DNA of 13,317 nucleotides, from NCBI GenBank assembly GCA_902406105.1, contig CABPCP010000074.1:1-13317 (forward strand). Direction: 5' to 3'. Under the pieces are notes generated by a model. It did no database searches, was not told the DNA's origin, and saw only the letters and a list, made by a program, of their open reading frames with translations. Source of the DNA: an uncultured Mordavella sp. (lineage in GTDB: Bacteria > Bacillota > Clostridia > Lachnospirales > Lachnospiraceae). Shown here one piece after another: positions 10,450 through 13,317 of this stretch. The position numbers and the translations under genes are program-made. Positions within the stretch are counted from its first letter, which is position 1. Each line of letters opens with the position of its first letter.

Positions 10450-11091
10450 ATGAAAGGAAGACAGAAGGGCTGCCGTAAACGCCGGACAAGTATTCAAAGA
10501 AGCCGTGTGACAGCGGCTCTTGTGATTCTTGCGCTGGCGGTTGGGGTGGCGGGTTTTTGTCTTACCGAAGAGAAAGAGCAGAAGATACGCAGGACAGGCA
10601 GTATCGAAGCGGTCAAGATCAAGATTTCCGGGCGGGAGAGTATGGCGCTGAATCCATTGCGCCAGGAAGAGGAAGATTCCAAGATCCGTACTGCTGTAAA
10701 GAACTACTACCAGGAAGAAAAAGCAAAAGAAGATTTTGTGGAGGCTTATGAAGATATCCAGGTCTATACAAAATACGGAGCGTACAAAGATACATATGTG
10801 GCGTTTGTCAGATATGGAATGAAGATCAAAGATATTTATACAAAGGTACCGGGACTGGAAACACTGTATGTAGAGAAGAAAATGGACAGTGGAGATTACC
10901 AGGTCTTGACGGAGAATCTGGACGAGGATACCAAAGATTATATACAGACGGTGGCTGAGCATGAAGATGTAAGAGATCTGTTTGCTCAGATGGAGGAAGA
11001 GTATCAGAAGGCGCTGCGGTCCGATGCCCTGCTCAGGGAAGCGCTGATGGATCTGCAGAATGCTTATGAAGATTCCGCCGGAAATGAATGA
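10450..11091 (+). CDS. Membrane-anchored extracytoplasmic protein, function unknown
   Basis: The 213-residue protein has a strongly basic N-terminus (KGRQKGCRKRR) and one hydrophobic helix at about 20-38. It is probably anchored with the acidic C-terminal part outside; Cys37 is not in a convincing lipobox. Residues ~66-170 (NPLRQEEEDSKIRTAVKNYY, then DIQVYTKYGAYKDTYVAFVRYGMKI in part, then PGLETLYV and YIQTVAEHEDV) resemble a family I have seen in Lachnospiraceae without an assigned function. The end (~175-210) is helical and charged. GGAGG at 10437-10441 lies 8 bases before the ATG. Only 39 bases separate it from tRNA-Arg with no terminator between, so it may share the tRNA promoter. A hairpin terminator follows. 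Confidence 0.82.
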   Translation: MKGRQKGCRKRRTSIQRSRVTAALVILALAVGVAGFCLTEEKEQKIRRTGSIEAVKIKISGRESMALNPLRQEEEDSKIRTAVKNYYQEEKAKEDFVEAYEDIQVYTKYGAYKDTYVAFVRYGMKIKDIYTKVPGLETLYVEKKMDSGDYQVLTENLDEDTKDYIQTVAEHEDVRDLFAQMEEEYQKALRSDALLREALMDLQNAYEDSAGNE

Positions 11092-11098
11092 GAAATGA

Positions 11099-11134
11099 AA
11101 GAGGATCAGGTCCTGCAAAGGGTCTGATCCTTTT
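11099..11134 (+). terminator. Intrinsic terminator after the anchored protein gene
   Basis: Bases 11102-11114 pair with 11119-11131 (13 bp with two G-T wobbles) around a GCAA tetraloop. A short T-run (TTTT, then TTTTT a few bases on) follows, and A-rich bases at 11098-11100 extend the stem. It separates this unit from azlCD. No clear azlC promoter is seen in the 48 bases after it. Confidence 0.85.
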
Positions 11135-11182
11135 CGCGGTTTTTGGATGCTGTTGAGATATGGAGAGGGAGGGAAGAGACAG

Positions 11183-11887
11183 ATGGGTTATAAACAGGCG
11201 TTTAAAAAAGCGTTCCCCTATACCATACCGGTTCTGACCGGATACTTATTTATTGGGATCGCATTCGGCGTGATGTTCGCGGAAAAGGGATATTCTTTTC
11301 TTTGGGCGGTTTTGATGAGTGTTTTGGTCTACGCCGGATCGGGGCAGTATCTGGCGGTGAATTTTTTCGCGCCAGGCGTGTCGCTTCTGCAGGTGTTTTT
11401 CCTTACGCTGATGGTCAATGTACGCCATATTTTCTACGGGATCTCCCTGCTTGAGAAATTTCACAGTATGGGTGGGAAACGCTGGTACATGATCTTTGGA
11501 TTGACGGACGAGACCTATTCTCTTTTGTGTACCACAAAAGTACCGGAGGGAGTGGAAGAGGATAAATTTTTATTTGCGATCTCGCTCATGAATCAGTCCT
11601 ACTGGGTCATTGGGTCTGCCATTGGAGGCTTAGCGGGGGCTATGCTCCCGGTCAACTCGGAAGGAATTGATTTTGCCATGACGGCGTTGTTTGTGGTGAT
11701 CTTTGTGGAACAGTGGTTTGAGAAAAAGAACCGTCTTCCGGAGATGATCGGAGTGGCGGCTGCTTTTGTATGTTTACAGATCTTTGGAGCGGACGGGTTT
11801 GTGCTCCCGTCCATGCTTCTGATCGTGCTGGTTCTTTTTGTTGGAAAGACCAGAATGGAAAGGCAGGTGGATGAAGCATGCCAGTAA
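11183..11887 (+). CDS. azlC: AzlC-family branched-chain amino acid export permease
   Basis: AzlC is the large membrane subunit of the AzlCD exporter, which removes branched-chain amino acids and their analogues (known from 4-azaleucine resistance in B. subtilis). From the ATG at 11183 it has 234 residues. GGGAGGG at 11167-11173 supports this start; the in-frame ATG at 11147 has no site. Conserved blocks include YAGSGQYLAV (~50-59), VNVRHIFYGISL (~78-89), and the TDETYSL loop (~108-114). Several hydrophobic helices cover most of the rest. Its last 10 bases overlap azlD, which implies coupled translation. No regulator such as AzlB/Lrp is present nearby, and substrate specificity in this organism is inferred from the family only. 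Confidence 0.94.
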   Translation: MGYKQAFKKAFPYTIPVLTGYLFIGIAFGVMFAEKGYSFLWAVLMSVLVYAGSGQYLAVNFFAPGVSLLQVFFLTLMVNVRHIFYGISLLEKFHSMGGKRWYMIFGLTDETYSLLCTTKVPEGVEEDKFLFAISLMNQSYWVIGSAIGGLAGAMLPVNSEGIDFAMTALFVVIFVEQWFEKKNRLPEMIGVAAAFVCLQIFGADGFVLPSMLLIVLVLFVGKTRMERQVDEACQ

Positions 11888-12210
11888 GTGTGGGAATGTC
11901 TCTTTTGATCATTCTGGTTGTGGCGCTTACCACTTTTGGCACCAGAGTAGTCCCTTTTTTGATCTTCCCCAAGGGGAAAGAAGTGCCGCCGGTGATCCAA
12001 TATCTGGGAAAAGTGCTGACTCCCGCGGTCATCGGGCTTTTGGTGGTCTATTGTCTGAGAGAAACGCCGGTGCTCGCGGCGCCTTACGGGATTCCGGAAG
12101 CCTCCGCGGTAGCGGTCACGGCGATCCTGCATGTATGGAAGAGGAATAATCTTTTGAGTATTGGTGTGGGAACCGTGCTCTATATGTTTTTGATCCAGGT
12201 TGTTTTTTGA
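11878..12210 (+). CDS. azlD: AzlD-family branched-chain amino acid exporter small subunit
   Basis: This 110-residue hydrophobic protein is the partner of AzlC. It has about four hydrophobic segments (roughly 5-22, 44-60, 66-82 and 92-109). The conserved TFGTRVVPFLIF block (19-30) carries Arg23, characteristic of the family, followed by a conserved Leu-Thr-Pro region (~46-50) in helix two. AGGTGG at 11865-11870 is the ribosome site, inside azlC. The overlap and order azlC-azlD are the usual arrangement. No convincing terminator follows before the htrA control region. Confidence 0.94.
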   Translation: MPVSVGMSLLIILVVALTTFGTRVVPFLIFPKGKEVPPVIQYLGKVLTPAVIGLLVVYCLRETPVLAAPYGIPEASAVAVTAILHVWKRNNLLSIGVGTVLYMFLIQVVF

Positions 12211-12249
12211 GTTTTAAAATCTGATTTAATTGTTTTGTCATGGTTTCAT

Positions 12250-12289
12250 CACAATTTGAACACAATTGAAAGTTAAACTACTCTATGTA
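12250..12289 (+). promoter_or_regulatory. htrA control region with 11-bp phased repeats
   Basis: CACAATT occurs at 12250-12256 and again at 12261-12267, one helical turn apart. A weaker related unit starts at 12239. A weak promoter follows, either TTGAAC 12256-12261 with TACTCT 12279-12284 (17-base spacer) or a -10 at TATGTA 12284-12289. Direct repeats overlapping a poor -35 are typical of activation by an OmpR-family response regulator. In B. subtilis htrA is induced by the CssRS two-component system. Whether the same holds here is inference. Confidence 0.5.
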
Positions 12290-12304
12290 AACGGAAAAGG
12301 ATAA

Positions 12305-12322
12305 CTGTCCAAAGCAGGACAG
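12305..12322 (+). promoter_or_regulatory. Hairpin in the htrA leader
   Basis: CTGTCC (12305-12310) pairs with GGACAG (12317-12322) across a 6-base AAAGCA loop. It lies 8 bases before the GGGAG ribosome site at 12331-12335. No T-run follows, so it is not a terminator. It may stabilise the leader. Confidence 0.45.
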
Positions 12323-12344
12323 ATCATGAAGGGAGATAGAGTTT

Positions 12345-13265
12345 ATGGATAACCAATATACGTATTATACACAGAATCAGGGGAATTCCCAGAATTATAG
12401 CGAACCAGAGAAGAAACCGGAGAAAAAGAAGAAAGGCGCTCCCAGGTGGCTGAAAGTAGTCTGCCTGGCGTTGATCTTTGGCGTGGTAGCAAGCGCCGCC
12501 TTCCAGACCAGCAATATCGTGGCGGGTAAGATCCTTGGAACGTCCGGAAGATCTTCCGGTGGAAAAACCGTGGAAAGCGCTCAGCTGACCACAAGCTCCG
12601 GCGGCACGACGGATTCCAATGTGGCAGAGATCGCGCAGAACGCAATGCCCTCGGTCGTTTCTATTACGAATATGAGCGTACAGCAGGTGCAGAATTTCTT
12701 TGGCGGAGTGCAGGAACAGGAAAGTACCAGCGCAGGTTCTGGAATCATTATCTCGCAGACGGATACAGAGCTTCTGATGGTGACCAATAACCATGTGGTA
12801 GAGGGGAGCGATACGCTGACGGTAACATTCGCGGATGGAGAAAGCGTGGAGGCAAACATCAAAGGAACCGACTCGGCGAAAGACCTTGCTGTGATCGCGG
12901 TCAATCTGGACAACATCAAAGATTCTACCATGGAATCGATCGCGGTGGCTCAACTGGGAGATTCCAGCAAGATCCAGGTAGGCGAGCAGGCGATTGCCAT
13001 TGGAAACGCGCTTGGGTACGGACAATCTGTGACGACAGGGATTATTTCAGCAACGGGCAGAGAGCTGGAAGGGTTTGATATCGGCCTTCTTCAGACAGAT
13101 GCGGCTATCAATCCCGGCAACAGCGGCGGCGCCCTTCTGAACGCCAACGGTGAAGTGATCGGAATCAATACGGCAAAAGCGGCCAGCACGGAAGTAGAAG
13201 GTATGGGATACGCCATCCCGATTTCCGAGGTCAGCGATGTCATCACCAACCTGATGAACCAGTAA
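12345..13265 (+). CDS. htrA: HtrA/DegP-family membrane-anchored serine protease, stopped before the PDZ domain
   Basis: This is an envelope quality-control protease of the trypsin fold. The N-terminus (1-34) is polar and lysine-rich, followed by one membrane helix (~36-54), a Ser/Gly-rich linker, and the protease domain (~92-305). The catalytic triad is His150 (TNNHVVEG), Asp180 (AKDLAVI) and Ser260 (NPGNSGGALL). GGGAG at 12331-12335 supports the ATG. The frame ends at TAA 13263-13265 after 306 residues, where family members normally continue into a PDZ domain. The next codons in the same frame read TKEKVAEDERGYLGIEG, a typical linker and PDZ start. The stop therefore looks like a nonsense change within a longer gene, not a natural end. 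The product may be a PDZ-less protease, the gene may be broken, or the base may be a sequencing error. Confidence 0.9.
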   Translation: MDNQYTYYTQNQGNSQNYSEPEKKPEKKKKGAPRWLKVVCLALIFGVVASAAFQTSNIVAGKILGTSGRSSGGKTVESAQLTTSSGGTTDSNVAEIAQNAMPSVVSITNMSVQQVQNFFGGVQEQESTSAGSGIIISQTDTELLMVTNNHVVEGSDTLTVTFADGESVEANIKGTDSAKDLAVIAVNLDNIKDSTMESIAVAQLGDSSKIQVGEQAIAIGNALGYGQSVTTGIISATGRELEGFDIGLLQTDAAINPGNSGGALLNANGEVIGINTAKAASTEVEGMGYAIPISEVSDVITNLMNQ

Positions 13266-13317
13266 ACGAAAGAAAAGGTGGCGGAAGACGAGAGAGGTTA
13301 TCTTGGAATTGAAGGCG
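13266..13317 (+). pseudogene. Start of the PDZ-domain portion of htrA, in frame after a TAA, cut by the window edge
   Basis: Directly after the TAA at 13263-13265, the same frame reads TKEKVAEDERGYLGIEG to the window end. GYLGI is the usual opening of the PDZ domain in HtrA-type proteases, and the stretch before it matches the normal linker. A GTG at 13278 could in principle restart translation, but the ribosome site would be weak. The remainder lies outside the window. Confidence 0.75.

Overview
The window looks like a chromosomal stretch from a Gram-positive anaerobe of the class Clostridia, most likely the family Lachnospiraceae. This is inferred from purine-rich AGGAGG-type ribosome binding sites, a YqeG-family phosphatase close to efp, AzlCD, a DUF5688-type protein, and several small anchored proteins of a kind I associate with that family. 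Nearly all genes are on the plus strand and packed closely. No stretch over 300 bases lacks a gene. The longest non-coding intervals are 7106-7270 (a promoter and leader), 10250-10449 (a promoter, a hairpin and a tRNA) and 12211-12344 (the htrA control region). I see no insertion sequence, integrase, phage gene, CRISPR array or toxin-antitoxin pair.

Layout. 1-601: an inverted repeat, an extended -10 promoter and a small two-helix membrane protein (110-601). 602-2132: a clear sigma-A promoter and guaB, encoding IMP dehydrogenase for GMP synthesis. 2150-2212: a long irregular hairpin ending in a T-run, which terminates guaB and lies immediately before lacZ. 2239-6326: lacZ and galM, a lactose-use pair (hydrolysis to glucose and galactose, then anomer conversion). 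6327-7105: a promoter and a membrane-anchored amidase of the AmpD/T7-lysozyme type. 7106-8589: a strong extended -10 promoter, then a fused chorismate mutase-shikimate kinase gene overlapped by one base by a YqeG-type HAD phosphatase. 8564-9252: promoter, leader hairpin, efp and a strong terminator. 9252-10249: a DUF5688-type protein of unknown function. 10306-11134: promoter, hairpin, tRNA-Arg(CCG), a small anchored protein and a terminator, apparently one transcription unit. 11183-12210: azlC-azlD, a two-part branched-chain amino acid exporter. 12250-13317: phased repeats, a leader hairpin, and htrA interrupted by an in-frame TAA between the protease domain and the start of the PDZ domain.

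The window is mostly housekeeping. I do not see a convincing new multi-gene system. The observations most worth following are the in-frame stop in htrA (the PDZ linker resumes in the same frame straight after it), the chorismate mutase-shikimate kinase fusion with two substituted active-site positions, the structured RNA between guaB and lacZ, and the apparent tRNA-mRNA dicistron.
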